Below are positions 52,501-63,589 of a stretch of DNA of 64,000 bases, piece after piece. The position numbers were made by a program, and so were the translations under genes. Under the pieces are notes generated by a model. It searched no databases. It was not told the DNA's origin and was given only the letters and a program-made list of their open reading frames with translations. Source of the DNA: Antilocapra americana. Its lineage: Eukaryota > Chordata > Mammalia > Artiodactyla > Antilocapridae. The stretch covers positions 12,912,719-12,976,718 of the forward strand of contig ML660774.1 in NCBI GenBank assembly GCA_007570785.1, given 5' to 3'. The first letter of the stretch is position 1; each line of letters opens with the position of its first letter.

Positions 52501-54929
52501 CAATACAGCCTAAACATTTCATAACCTTATCTCTTTCTGAGGAATTACTAAGTTGCATGATAAAAATCAAGTGCTGCTATCTAGAGGCGACAAGACACTG
52601 CTTCTCTTTTCTGAGATAACAAGTTATGACTTAAGTACTGCAAGGGGAACAGTGCCATGAGGATCAGCAGAGCATTAAGATGCTGCTGCTGCTCAACCCG
52701 CCCAATCTTCAACAACAGTGGTGGCAAAGCACATGTGTGTGTGTGTGTGTATATATATCACAAGGAGATGAAAACTTTGGCATTCTCTGTCCTCAGTTAC
52801 AAGGTTGCCCTGAGGGTAAAGCTAACTGACTGTTAAAAAAGAAAACCTCACCATAAAATATTTAAAACTGTAATGAAAAGCTGCAAAACTTATAATTTAA
52901 AAAATACCTGACAATTTACAGGTTTTTTTTTTAATAAAAATAGTCTGAACATTTCAAGCTATGGAATACTAAAGATCACTTTTTATAAAAATACTACTAT
53001 CATAAAAGCAAGAATATGACTCTTGATGATCATTTTATGCTTGCTAACTTTTTGGCTCTGGAAAGATAAGAAAGGCTCTACTTTTATATGTTGTATGATT
53101 ATAACAATAACAGTGTGTTAGGGAACATGGGCAGAAGAGACAACAGGTCTGGAGCAGGAATGAGCTTGGCTTTGGAGCTGAGACTGAGGTGACATTGTGG
53201 TGCTGAGTTCTGGTTCTAGGCCTTAGGTCAGAATTAGGCATGTTGTTGGGACTGAGAAGTCATCTCAAAGGAAAAAGGAAGGTCTAGGAGTGTCATGTTA
53301 CAAAATCCTGGGCATAAAGTTATTCAAGATGAGATGGTTAACTAGAATCCTAGGAGCGTTACATGGGTTGCCACATGGGAAGAGGCATCTGGGTTTGACT
53401 ACTGGGTGGCCACTGGAGACCACATTACATGTAACACACACTCCTTCTCGCCTCCTGTGGATCTGAAGGGGGCACCACACAGTGGTTGGTGTTTTGTTCA
53501 GACTTCTCTCAGAGTGATTAATTCATCTGTTCCCCAGTGTTTTAAAATATCAGAATGGATGTACTGCTCTTGAATGAATGAATGAATTCTGTCCAACTGA
53601 GATCAGGTTAAATTCTCTACCAAGATCTTCAGCTGGACAGAATTCTAACGTGCTCACTTCCTGTTCTCAAACTGGGGAAGAAGTCAGAGACCTCTGGGCG
53701 TGTCCTGGCACTGTGCACAGAAATTGCTTACACGAATAAGGGGCAGCTACTGATGTCATCTTGGAGCCAGAAAGTATAGAGGGGAGGAAAAGGCTTGGTT
53801 CTTTAAAGGATAGGCTATTAGCAAGTTCACGCCTGTTCCCCAGGCCTCGGAGTTAGAACTTGATGATTCACTGTTCTTGGGATTTTCTAACCTTTACCTT
53901 CACAAGTGTTCTAAGGGGATGCTAGGGAGAAGTACATAATGCCTGCCAGCCAGGCCTCTTGGGCCAGAAGCCCTGGGGGCTCTCTTGGTGACAGAAACTT
54001 ACCGAACTCCTAAAAGTCTTCAAGTCTGAAGTACAAGATCTAAAATAAAGGCCTAAAGAAATTCAGGATTTGGGAGCGGTAAGCTTTCTGTATCTGAGAG
54101 AGCTGTCAAGTCTTATGACTGCTAAGGCCACATCTCTACAGCCTGCACAGAGGGGGACGTTTTGGAAGAGGCTGGTAACGTTCTCCTTCAGAACTCTGTG
54201 TGGTCAGAAACATGGATGCTGAGTCTGGGGGAAAAGACCAATAGAACTTGAATGTGGGCAAAGGTTGGAGGTCAGATAAAGAACAGAACTTAGGGATCAC
54301 AGGAGCTTCCTCCTCGTTCCCTGCTTTCAGGGGGTTGCTGAGTGGTGGAGTTTCTGCCGGAGTAAGAAAATTGTATTTACACAATGGAAATAAGCCTCCA
54401 GAGCTTCCTTTGCTGTGTGTCTCTGCTCAGACCATGTCTTCTGAGGTCTGAGGGGTGGGAATGTGCGCCGCAAAAATCAAAAAGCCTAGATTCTGAGTTT
54501 TCTATTAAAATCACGTTGGATTTACATAGAAGTTCCTAATATCTAGTTTTGAATTACCAAACATTGATTAAAAAATTAGTCCGTGTTTAGAAGACTTGTA
54601 TTTTATTATTCGTAGGAAAAGGCATCTGACTACATTTTTCCTTGGCAGAATTCAATATATTTCTGTCAGCTGTATAGTTCTGTTTTCTTCCCTAAAGTAA
54701 TAAAGCAGAAATAACCAAATGCAATCATATTTTGTTTGAAGTGGAGGGCATACGCATGCATATGAATATTACTGTTTAAAAAAAATACTATGCTTGTCAG
54801 TGGTTAATTCTGTGGGCCAAAGTCTATTGCTGGAAATTTTATCCAACGACTTGTTCCTGTAGCAGCTAAGTACAACAGCATGAGACTGGAATATGAGATC
54901 TCACAGTTCAAAGTTATCTTGCATTTGTA
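52501..54929. other. Repeat-poor stretch with (CTG) and (GT) microruns and a hairpin
   Basis: No transposon recognised. Short runs: CTG x4 at about 52682 and GT x9-TA at about 52735-52758. The inverted repeat at 53584-53645 is listed separately. Minus frames 53044-53241 and 54136-54384 and the plus frame 54248-54451 overlap each other on opposite strands without support. Confidence 0.45.
53584..53645. ncRNA. 62-nt inverted repeat / hairpin candidate
   Basis: Arms gaattctgtccaactga (53584-53600) and tcagctggacagaattc (53629-53645) are complementary at 16 of 17 positions. The single A.C mismatch becomes a G.U pair if the minus strand is transcribed. Inside, gatc pairs with gatc around one bulged T, then ggt with acc, leaving a ~10-nt loop. 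Size and shape resemble a short miRNA-type precursor or a small palindromic repeat. No expression evidence is available. Confidence 0.35.
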
Positions 54930-55095
54930 AAACAATAGCCTGCCACAACTATGAGATAAAGATTATGATCGTTATCTGAAAGATGAGGAAAACTGAGGCT
55001 CAGAGAAGATGAAAAGACTTGCCTGAGGTTACAGTTTTAAAGTGCCATGGTCCAAATCTCATCTTCTCACTCAAAGTCCAGATCACTTTCCAATA
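54930..55095 (-). mobile_element. MIR SINE
   Basis: Minus-oriented MIR. The plus strand reads 'agatgaggaaaactgaggc', 'cagagaagatgaaaagact', 'tgcctgaggttacag' and 'ctttccaatacacca', the canonical reverse order. Confidence 0.82.
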
Positions 55096-56319
55096 CACCA
55101 CAGTGAAATACAACAATATGGGAAAAAATAGTCCTTGAGATTCGATTTCCACTTGTACAATAGTATTACAAAGACTTAGCACTGTATTCTTTATGTAGAC
55201 ACTCTCCAGATCTTCACTGACTCATCTCTAAGTCTTTGGTCCTTCACGATATTCTTCAAAGCTGGAACTCAGCATCAGAAAAGCAATCCCAGTGAAATTC
55301 TTAGCAATGACACATACCGTGGGTTGATCACCACACCGTTTATGTGTGTTCTGTTTGTATAGCTTAAGACTGTATTTTCTGTTTTCCCTATAGATGAAAG
55401 AGCTACATCTAAGTAAGATACAGAAATGAACAGGATATTGTTAAATACTGCATGTACTGGGATTTTTTGCCTTGCTGTGCTGGTTCATTAGTACACTTGC
55501 CTCAAAATTCATTGGGAATGTCTTTCAAGTCTAGCCATTATTCTGTACTTAAGGAATATCGATCAATTTTTTTTTAAAACTCATTATTTCTCAAAGTAAC
55601 TCAAAGGGACCAAAGACATCATGAATTACAGGTATCTTGCTAAGAGTTTCTATGTCCATTGTAAGCTTAATTAGTGTATATTCTTTGATGCTGGCCAGCT
55701 CAGGGTCAATTTGAGGTTGCAACAGACATCTTTAGAGCCCAGGTTTCTGGAACACTGTTTCCGCACACTGCATCTCTTCAGCATGGTGGAACAACCTGAC
55801 AACTCCATGGGGGTGTCATGTGATATGAATTCCACCTTCTGGAGTTGTGCAATGTGGCAAACCAGTACTCTTCTGTCCACTATGTTTCTGTCTTAATGGT
55901 TCCTGTTGCATTTAGATAAGGAATAAATATTCAACTAATAAGTACATGATGAGCACCTGCTATGTGCACAACACTTTGGAGATATGACAAAGGCATAACC
56001 ATGCCCCTCTGTAAAGTACCCTGCAATACTCTAGAAAGAAAAGAACTGTAACACACAAAAGTTACATATGGAAACTTAATGAAAAAGGTAATGTGGTAAA
56101 GTGCTACTGAATAACCAAGTGCTGAAATGCCTAAGGACAGGCAAGAGGTAGATGAAGTAATTGCTTCTGAGAACCTGCAACATTTCATGTACTGCAACTT
56201 GATGAGGTAATTTATCCCCTCAAAATTCTCAGATACATATTAATATGCCAAGTTTACAAATGAAGAAATAAGCTTAACAAAGTTGTTATCCAACTCCATA
56301 AAAACATACCTTTACAGTG
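55096..56319. other. Unassigned stretch
   Basis: Includes 'gatgagcacctgctatgtgc' near 55949 and a diverged MIR-like segment at about 56200-56290 ('tacaaatgaagaaataagc'). The overlapping opposite-strand frames at 55671-55896 have no recognisable domain. Confidence 0.4.
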
Positions 56320-56505
56320 AGGAAAAAATGAGACTGAGAAGTTAAGTAACTCCAAGTCCCAAAGTTAGTGACGAGAGGGTTTAAGATTCAAACCTGTATC
56401 TATGCCTGCTGGGCCAGAGTTCTTAACTGACATACAAAATGATATACTAAATTTGAACTCATATCTTGGGTTCCAAATATTTTCCCATTATACCACACCA
56501 TCTCT
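56320..56505 (-). mobile_element. MIR SINE
   Basis: Reverse-oriented MIR: 'gaggaaaaaatgagactga', 'gaagttaagtaactccaag', 'gtttaagattcaaacctgt' and 'cattataccacaccatctc' follow the family order. Confidence 0.62.
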
Positions 56506-57064
56506 CTAAGAAAACTAAAGCATCATAAACAGGTAGCGAAGTGAGAGAATTAGTAGAGAATGTTCTATGCTATTTTCCTACTCAGAGATTTGATCTGTCA
56601 AATAGTTGTATAGAAATTTTTTTGAAGAAAACTTTTGAATCAAAATGTGTCAGGGGCAACTAATGGGAAAGTAATTACCCATAAGACAGGACATTCATGT
56701 ATGAACACTAGCATTTTACTTTTGGAAAATGGAACAAGCCCTAAAGCTAATCTTTATTTAATATACAAAATAAATTCTTGCTACCACTAGAGTACGATTT
56801 CTTTCTCTGAACCGTGGGTCAGATGGTGATTAGATCAGATTCTTAATATCTTTGTTATTTCACTAATTTCAAAGGATTCAAGAGCCCAATTAAGTTCCTC
56901 AGAAGGTTCAGGAAAAATCTGATCTTCACCCCACTGAACCACGCAAATAAAAAACAACACTTGCTTAATCTTTAGCATAAAAAAAAAAAATCCTGTTCAG
57001 GAGAAATTACATACAAATGTGTAAAATCTTTATATCAGAACTAATGATAATAACTAGCAGAAAG
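56506..57064. other. Unassigned AT-rich stretch
   Basis: Nothing recognised. An A12 run lies near 56980. Confidence 0.4.
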
Positions 57065-57265
57065 TAGTTTTTGAGTAAGTAATACTGTGTGCCACATTCT
57101 AAATACTAGGCAATGTGCTAAGTGGCTTACATCATGTAACCTTTCCATGATGTCAAAGTGTGTAAACATTTCCCACTTAGAAATAAGACAATCAAGGTTT
57201 AGAAAAGTTATTTAACTTTCCCAAAGTAACTGAGTAACAGGTAGATTAAGGATTTAAATGATGGA
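57065..57265 (-). mobile_element. MIR SINE
   Basis: Near full-length reverse MIR: 'gtgccacattctaaatact', 'gtgctaagtggcttacatc', 'atttcccacttagaaataa', 'gtttagaaaagttatttaa' and 'ggtagattaaggatttaaa'. Confidence 0.8.
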
Positions 57266-58378
57266 AGTTTGCTTCTGAAACTTAAAAGATGATCTAGGAA
57301 AATTTAGTGATGGCATGAAAGATGTTGACAGGGAAAAAAAAAGAAAAAAAAAAAAAAACCCTTATGACCGAAATGTAGAGAAGATTTAAGGAAATAGGGT
57401 AAACATGTAACAGACTTTTATCCCTTTCAGCAAGTATCCACAACAAAAAAAAGCAGTGTGAAGTACTGAGAAAATAAGAAACACATGAATGTTTAAGGTT
57501 CTTTGAAGTTTAAAATAAAAATGGAAAAGCAGAAAGACCATTCCATACAGAAGAAATTAAAGGCTATCGATCAATAAAAAATTGTGAGGAAATAAAAAAT
57601 TAGTTTATAGACATCAGTGGCATTTCTTGGTATAAAAATTATAAATCACAAACTTAAAACACAGACATCAAAGGCCACCAAAGGCTGGGGTATTACGATC
57701 AAGAGTGGACTGTGGCATTGAAACTAAAGCCCTGGCTAAAGGTGTTTTTCAGTTAGCAGATGGTATTATGTTCAAATGTGCACTTTCAGTAAAGGGCATC
57801 TCGCATCTTATCCAGTATCAACCAGAGTAGGTAGAAGAGGGAGGTTTTTCCATTCTTTTAGAAGAAAATTGTTTTTTGTTCTGGCAGCTCATCTCAAGGA
57901 CAAGGAAATGGTCTTGGTTAAGAAAGCCCTTTTTTTTTTGTCTCTCCAAGCCTACTTTAGTGAATAATGGTAGAAATGATTGGGGATGACTTAGCTCTTG
58001 GTCACCAGGGTGTATGATTCATTAGAATAAGCCCTGACTCCCTTTGAATATGGACATCCACACGGTCTTTTCAGAAACACGAGGCCAGGGCACATCTTCT
58101 GGCATATGGAATAGCCTTTCTCTTGTTATAATGAAGGTGTCCAGAATCTTATTTTCTCCTTCCCTATGAATTATCATTTTCCAATAGGAACAAAGTTATT
58201 ATTTGTTTTTAATCAAAATGTGTTATGCTAGTGCCACAGAAGCATGCTGCTGGGATTGCAGAGTGTCCCTCCAGAATGCGGTACTACGTCCCTCACTGAC
58301 CAAGCCTCCCCAACAGACGAGCTCACAAGGAAGAGGGTTCTTTCTTCTTTTCTACTAACATCGCATCTTTTAACTCCC
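57266..58378. other. Unassigned stretch with A-rich tract
   Basis: A-rich run at 57333-57358. The 63-residue plus frame at 57776-57967 and 71-residue frame at 58244-58459 (the latter running into a SINE) have no motif. Confidence 0.45.
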
Positions 58379-58470
58379 AGAGAAGGAAAAGGCTGCCCAC
58401 CCCAGTATTCTGGACGGGAGAATTCCTGGACTGTATACCATGGGGTCGGACGTGACTGACTTTCACTCTT
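58379..58470 (+). mobile_element. SINE fragment, plus orientation
   Basis: 5'-truncated SINE of the 'gactgtataccatggggtc' type: begins 'agagaaggaaaaggctgcc' and ends 'cgtgactgactttcactct'. It is shorter than usual because a block of the tail ('gcaaagagt') is missing. Confidence 0.85.
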
Positions 58471-58671
58471 CCACTATTCCCAGAAGGACTTCTCTCTTCC
58501 TTTCCTCATTTATTCCTTCTCTCACTCTGGCTTCTGCATTACATTTGCTTTTTTCTCCAGCGAACTAGCTGGATAGATACTTTCTTCCCCACTATTGCTG
58601 CCTGGTTTCTAGAATTTAGCTCAGGATTATTCCAAATCTCTGGTGTATATTCTCCTTCTATTCTCTTGATT

Positions 58672-59822
58672 TGTTGTTATTACTGTTCACACGCTCAGGC
58701 CTGTCTCTTTGCGACCCCATGGACTGCAGCACACCAGGCTTCCCTGTCCTTCACCATCTACTGGAGCTTGCTCAAACTCAAGTCCATTGAGTCGGTGATG
58801 CCATCCAATGATCTTGTCCTCTGTCATCCCCTTCTACCTTGAATCTTCCCAGCATCAGGATCTTTTCTGATGAGTTGGCTCTTTACATCAGGTGGCCAAA
58901 GTATTGGAGCTGCAGCATCAGTCCCTCCAATGAATACTCAGGATTGATTTTCTTTAGGCTGGTTTGACCTCCTTGCAGTCCAAGAGACTCTTGAGAGTCT
59001 TCTCCAACACCATGGTTTGAAAGCATCAGTTCTTCAGTGATCGACTTTGTTTATGGTCCAACTCTCACATCTGTACATGACTACTGGAAAAACCATAGCT
59101 TTGACTAGATGGACCTTTGATGGCAAAGCAATGTCTCTGCTTTTATACACTGTCTAGGTTTGCCATAGCTTTTCTTCCAAAGAAGCCGAGTCTTTTAGTT
59201 TCATGGCTGCCCTGATTTTTGAGTCCAGGAAAATAAAGTCTGTCACTGTTTCCATTTGTTTCCCCATCTATTTGCCATGAAGTGATGGGTCCAGATGCCA
59301 TGATCTTAGCTTTTGAATGTTGAATTTTAAGCCAGCTTTTTCATTATCCTGTTTCACTTTCATCAAGAGGCTCTTTAGTTCCTCTTTGCTTTCTGCCATA
59401 AGGGTGGCATATCTGAGGTTATTGATGTTTCTCCCAGCAATCTTGATTTCAACCTGTGCTTCATCCAGCCTGGCATTTCATATCATGTACTCTGCACAGA
59501 GTTAAATAAGCAGGGTGACAAAATACAGCCTTGACAAACTCCTTTCCCAGTTTGGAACCTGTCTGTTATTCCATGTCCAGTTTTAACTGTTGCTTCTTGA
59601 ACTGCATACAGGTCCTCAGGAGGCAGGTAAGGTGGTCTGGTATACCCATCTCTTGAAGAATTTTCCAGTTTGCTGTGATCCACACAATCAAAGGCTCTGG
59701 TGCAGTCAATGAAGCAGAAGTAGATGTTTTTTTGGAACTCTCTTGCTTTTTCTATGATCCAATGGATGCTAGCAATTTGATCTCTGGTTCCTCTACCTTT
59801 TTCTAAATCAAGCTTAAACTCT
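58672..59822 (-). mobile_element. BovB LINE, 5'-truncated, minus orientation
   Basis: About 1.15 kb of BovB in reverse, from the 3' end ('ctcaggcctgtctctttgc', 58695) through 'ggccaaagtattggagctg' to the start of the RT domain ('gtgatccacacaatcaaag', about 59677), ending near 'aatcaagcttaaact'. No convincing TSD was found, so the ends are approximate. Confidence 0.93.
59483..59820 (-). pseudogene. BovB reverse transcriptase N-terminal part
   Basis: Minus frame with the RT fingers/palm: KGRGTRDQIASIHWIIEKAR, motif A FCFIDCTRAFDCVDHSKL (catalytic Asp kept) and QTGKGVCQGCILSPCLFN (motif B-like), then a frame break at 'NSVQST'. Further down the same element the YADD box is lost: around 59396-59412 the text corresponds to RYA-TLM, lacking the nine bases that encode the aspartates. 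Confidence 0.85.
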
Positions 59823-61057
59823 AGATATGAACAATATATTATCATCGTTCATAAGAAAACTGATAAAATTTCTGAGAAAAACTTTATTCTGAAGGAAAAT
59901 GATGCAATGAATGGAAAACAAATCTGAAAGAATATAACATTACTGGGGTAACTCTGGCATACATCCATGGGTTAGATTAATAAGAGAATAAAAACGTTCT
60001 AATGCAAAGCACACTTTTTTTTTGTTCACAACATTCCAATCTGCCATATTTGGTTAGCTCAAAGAGTTGGTGTAAATGTGATGAAAGGAACATATATAAC
60101 CTATCCTACCAACCTTACAAAGCAAGAAGATGGAAGACTGGAGAAGGATGGCCTAGGAGAGTTGGATGGATTTATGGAAGCTTGATGAAGGATGCATCAC
60201 TATATCCATAGAAAAGACACAATGCAGAAACAAGCAGAAGTTCTTAAGGGCCTGAAAAAGAATACTAGGAAGCTTTAAAGTGATATGAGAAGAGACAGTG
60301 AAACTAAAAGAATGATTTAAGTAGGGGCCCGGGAGGGCTGGAGAGCTGAGTCCTGCAACAGCCCAGCACACCAGCTCGCGAGAGCTGGGCCACCGCCGGG
60401 TCCTGTCTTCAGGTCTCTGTAACCCACGTCCCACGCTTTCAGTGCACCTGTCCTCCCAGGCTGCTGCTGCTGCTTTTGTTTAAAATGCTGGGTTCTGTTC
60501 TGATGCTGTTTCGGGACGGCACTTTAAGGGGTTTTCATCTAAACTGTGTCAGGTTTCATACTCATAAACCACCCTGGGCGTGATTTCCATCTGACTTCTT
60601 GCAGGACATTTTGTCTTACTTCCAGTCCAGTGAGGCCAGCTGCCGGCAAGCCCCTCCTCATTTAGCCTGGTGGGCCCCTGACAAGGGGGTGGGACTGGGA
60701 CCCAATAAGCTTGGTGGGGGTCACACTCAGAGAGAAATAAAAACAGCACACACTCTGGTTCAGAAATGCTTACAATGAAAAGCTAGGCTGAGGCCTAGAA
60801 TATTTATTTTAAAAAGCTTCTCAGGTAATTTACATGTCCACTCTTGTAAAGACCAGAGGATTAGAATTTTATACAATCAGTACTAAATGACAGCTACTCC
60901 TTGGGCAACGTACAAACTTAAACTCTTCATAATCATGACAAAATATAGTGGGGTCAAATGTAACATTATTCTTGGAACTAGTAAAACTTAACTTTTCTTT
61001 ACTTATTCTATCAGAGCAGTATCATGACCAGGAACATCTAGAAAGGAAATGCTGTTC
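59823..61057. other. Unassigned stretch between two BovB copies
   Basis: No repeat named. A moderately GC/CpG-enriched patch at about 60320-60400 (cccgggagg, ctcgcgagagctgg, ccgccgggtcc) stands out locally. Minus frames 60153-60434 and 60549-60749 have no domain. Confidence 0.4.
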
Positions 61058-61067
61058 TTGTTGGATT

Positions 61068-61900
61068 GTGCCCATCTTTGCATGAAAAGTTCCTTTGGTA
61101 TCTCTAGTCTTTCCCATTGTTTTCCTCTATTTCTTTGCATTGATCACTGAGGAAGGCTTACTTATCTCTCCTTGCTATTCTTTGGAACTCTGCATGCAGA
61201 TGGGTGTATCTTTCCTTTTCACCTTAGCCTTTCACTTCTGTTCTTTTCACAGCTTCAGACAACCATTTTGCCTTTTTGCATTTCTTTTTCTTGGGGATGG
61301 TCTTGATCTCCGACTCCTGTACAATGTCAGGAACCTCCGTCCATAGTTCTTCAGGCACTGTATCAGTTCTAATCCCTTGAATCTATTTCTCACTTTCACT
61401 GTATAATCAATAGGAATTTGATTTAGGTCTTATTGGAATGGTCTAGTAGTTTTCCCTACTTTGTTCAATTTAAGTCTGAATTTGGCAATAAAGAGTTCAT
61501 GATCTGAGCGACAGTCAGTTCCCGGTCTTGTTTTTGCTGACTATATAGAGCGTCTTCATCTTTGGCTGCAAAGAATAGAAGCAATCTGATTTCAACATTG
61601 ACCATCTGGTGATGTCCATGTGTAGAGTTTTCTCTTGTGTTGTTGGAAGACTATGTTTGCTATGACCAGTGTGTTATCTTGGCAAAACTCTATTAGCCTT
61701 TGCCCTGCTCCATTCTGTACTGTTACTTTTGGTATTCCATTTGACTGTTACTTCAGGTATTTCTTGACTTCCTACTTTTGCATTCCAGTACTCTATAATG
61801 AAACAGACATTATTTTGGGGGTATTAGTTCTAGAAGGTCTTGGAGGTCTTCATAGACGTGTTCAGTTTCAGCTTCTTCAGTATTACTGGTCAGGGAATTT
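61068..61900 (-). pseudogene. BovB endonuclease-region relic (inverted segment)
   Basis: Reverse-oriented 5' half of BovB. On the minus strand one reads the blocks 'gaccttctagaactaatac', 'ggcaaaggctaatagagtt', 'ctacacatggacatcacca', 'gatcatgaactctttattg' and 'gaaatagaggaaaacaa', which in the family encode the apurinic-like endonuclease and the linker before RT. No long open frame remains on that strand. Confidence 0.85.
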
Positions 61901-62392
61901 TCTTCAAGAATATTAGATACCAAGGGAGCTTTTCATGCAAAGGTGGGCACAATAAAGGTCAGAAATGGTATGGACCTAACAGAAGCAGAAGATATTAAAA
62001 AGAGGTAGCAATAATACATAGAAGAACTGTATAAAAAAGATCTTCATGACTCAAATAATCATGATGGTATGATCACTGACCTAGAGCTAGACATCCTGGA
62101 ATGTGAATCAAGTGGGCCTTAGGAAGCATCACTATGAACAAGCTACTGGACGTGATGGAATTCCATTTGAGCTATTAAAATCCTAAAAGGTGATGCTGTA
62201 AAAGTGTTTCACTCAACATGCCAGCAAATTTGGAAAACTCACCAGTGGCCATAGGACTGGAAAAAAATCAGTTTTTATTCCAATCCCTAAGAAAGGAAAC
62301 GCTAAAGAATGTTCAAAATACCACACAATTGCACTCATCTTACATGCTAGCAAATAACGCTTAAAATTCTCCAAGCCAGCCTTCAACAATAC

Positions 62393-63248
62393 ATGAGCCA
62401 TGAAATCCCAGATGTTCAAGCTGGATTTAGAAAAGGGAGAGGAACCAGAGATCAAATTGCCAACATCTGCTGGATCATCAAAAAAGCAAGAGAGTTCCAG
62501 AAAAACGTGTATATCTGCTTCATTGACTATGCCAAAGCCTTTGACTGTGTGGATCACAACAAACTATGGAAAATTCTTAAAAGAGATGAGACTACCAGAT
62601 CACCCTGACCTTCTTCCTGAGAAATCTGTATGCAGGTCAGGAAGCAACAATTAGAATGGGACATGGAACAACAGACTGATTCAAAATAGGAAAAGGAGTA
62701 TGTCGAGCTTATATATTGTCACCCTGCTTATTTAATTTATATGCAGAGTACATCATGAGAAATGCTGGGCTGGAAGAAGTACAAGCTGAAATCAAGATTG
62801 CTGGGAAAATATCAATAACCTCAGCTACACAGATAACACCACCTTTATGGCAGAAAGTGAAGAGGAACTAAGGAGCCTCTTGATGAAGGTAAAAGAGGAG
62901 AGTAAAGAAGTTGGTTTAAAACTCAACATTCATAAAACTAAGATCATGGCATCTGGTCCCATCACTTCATGGCAAATAGATGGGGAAACAAGACAGACTT
63001 TATTTTCCTGGGCTCCAAATATCACTGCAGATAGTGATGACAGCCATGAAATTAAAAGATGCTTGCCCCTTGGAAGAAAAGCTATGACCTACCTAGACAA
63101 CATATTAAAAAGCAAAGACATTACTTTGCCAACAAAGGTCCACCTAGTCAAAGCCATGCGTTTTCCAGTAGTCACGTATAGATGTGAGAGAAAGCTGAGC
63201 GCCAAAGAATTGACACTTTTGAACTGTGGTGTTGGAGAAGACTCTTGA
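62393..63248 (+). pseudogene. BovB reverse transcriptase relic, catalytic box mutated
   Basis: Plus frames 62393-62608 (VQAGFRKGRGTRDQIANICW, motif A CFIDYAKAFDCVDHNKL) and 62847-63248 (MAESEEELRSLLMKVKEESK, DITLPTKVHLVKAM). Between them the YADD region reads SYTDN in place of RYADD (about 62823-62837), and there are frame breaks on both sides. The motif A aspartate is intact but the motif C pair is not. Confidence 0.88.
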
Positions 63249-63589
63249 GAGTCCCTTGGACTGCAAGGAGCTCCAACCAGTCCATCCAAAAGGAAATCAG
63301 TCCTGAATATTCACTGAAAGGACTGAAGCTGAAACTCCAATACTTTGGCCACCTGATGCAAAGAACTGACTCACTGGAAAAGAGCCTGATGCTGGGAAAG
63401 ACTGAAGGCAGAAGGAGAAAGGGACGAAAGAGAATGAGATGGTTGGATGGCATCATTGACTCAATGGACATGAGTTTGAGTAAACTCCAGGAGCTGGTGA
63501 TGGACAGTGAGGCCTGGTGTGCGGCAGTCCCTGGGGTCACAGAGTCAGACACAACTGAGCGACTGAACTGAACCGATTGTTGTTGGATT

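Larger units (their letters stand above)
61068..63579 (+). mobile_element. BovB LINE with inverted 5' segment, perfect TSD
   Basis: One insertion of about 2.5 kb flanked by ttgttggatt at 61058-61067 and 63580-63589. The right part (about 61902-63579) is BovB in plus orientation from the linker before the RT domain to the 3' end 'gcgactgaactgaa'. The left part (61068 to about 61900) is the endonuclease half of BovB in reverse. The two parts share ~39 bp of BovB sequence (61070-61108 in reverse; about 61916-61954 forward), differing at three positions. This is the structure produced by twin priming. Confidence 0.92.

Noticed and set aside
55671..55896. Overlapping ~60-70-residue frames on both strands as a gene
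   Set aside because: Open on both strands with no recognisable family and no splice framing; equal support for either strand argues for chance.
60153..60434. 93-residue minus-strand frame in a GC-richer patch as a coding exon
   Set aside because: No domain and no acceptor/donor pair. The local CpG cluster is too short to call a promoter.
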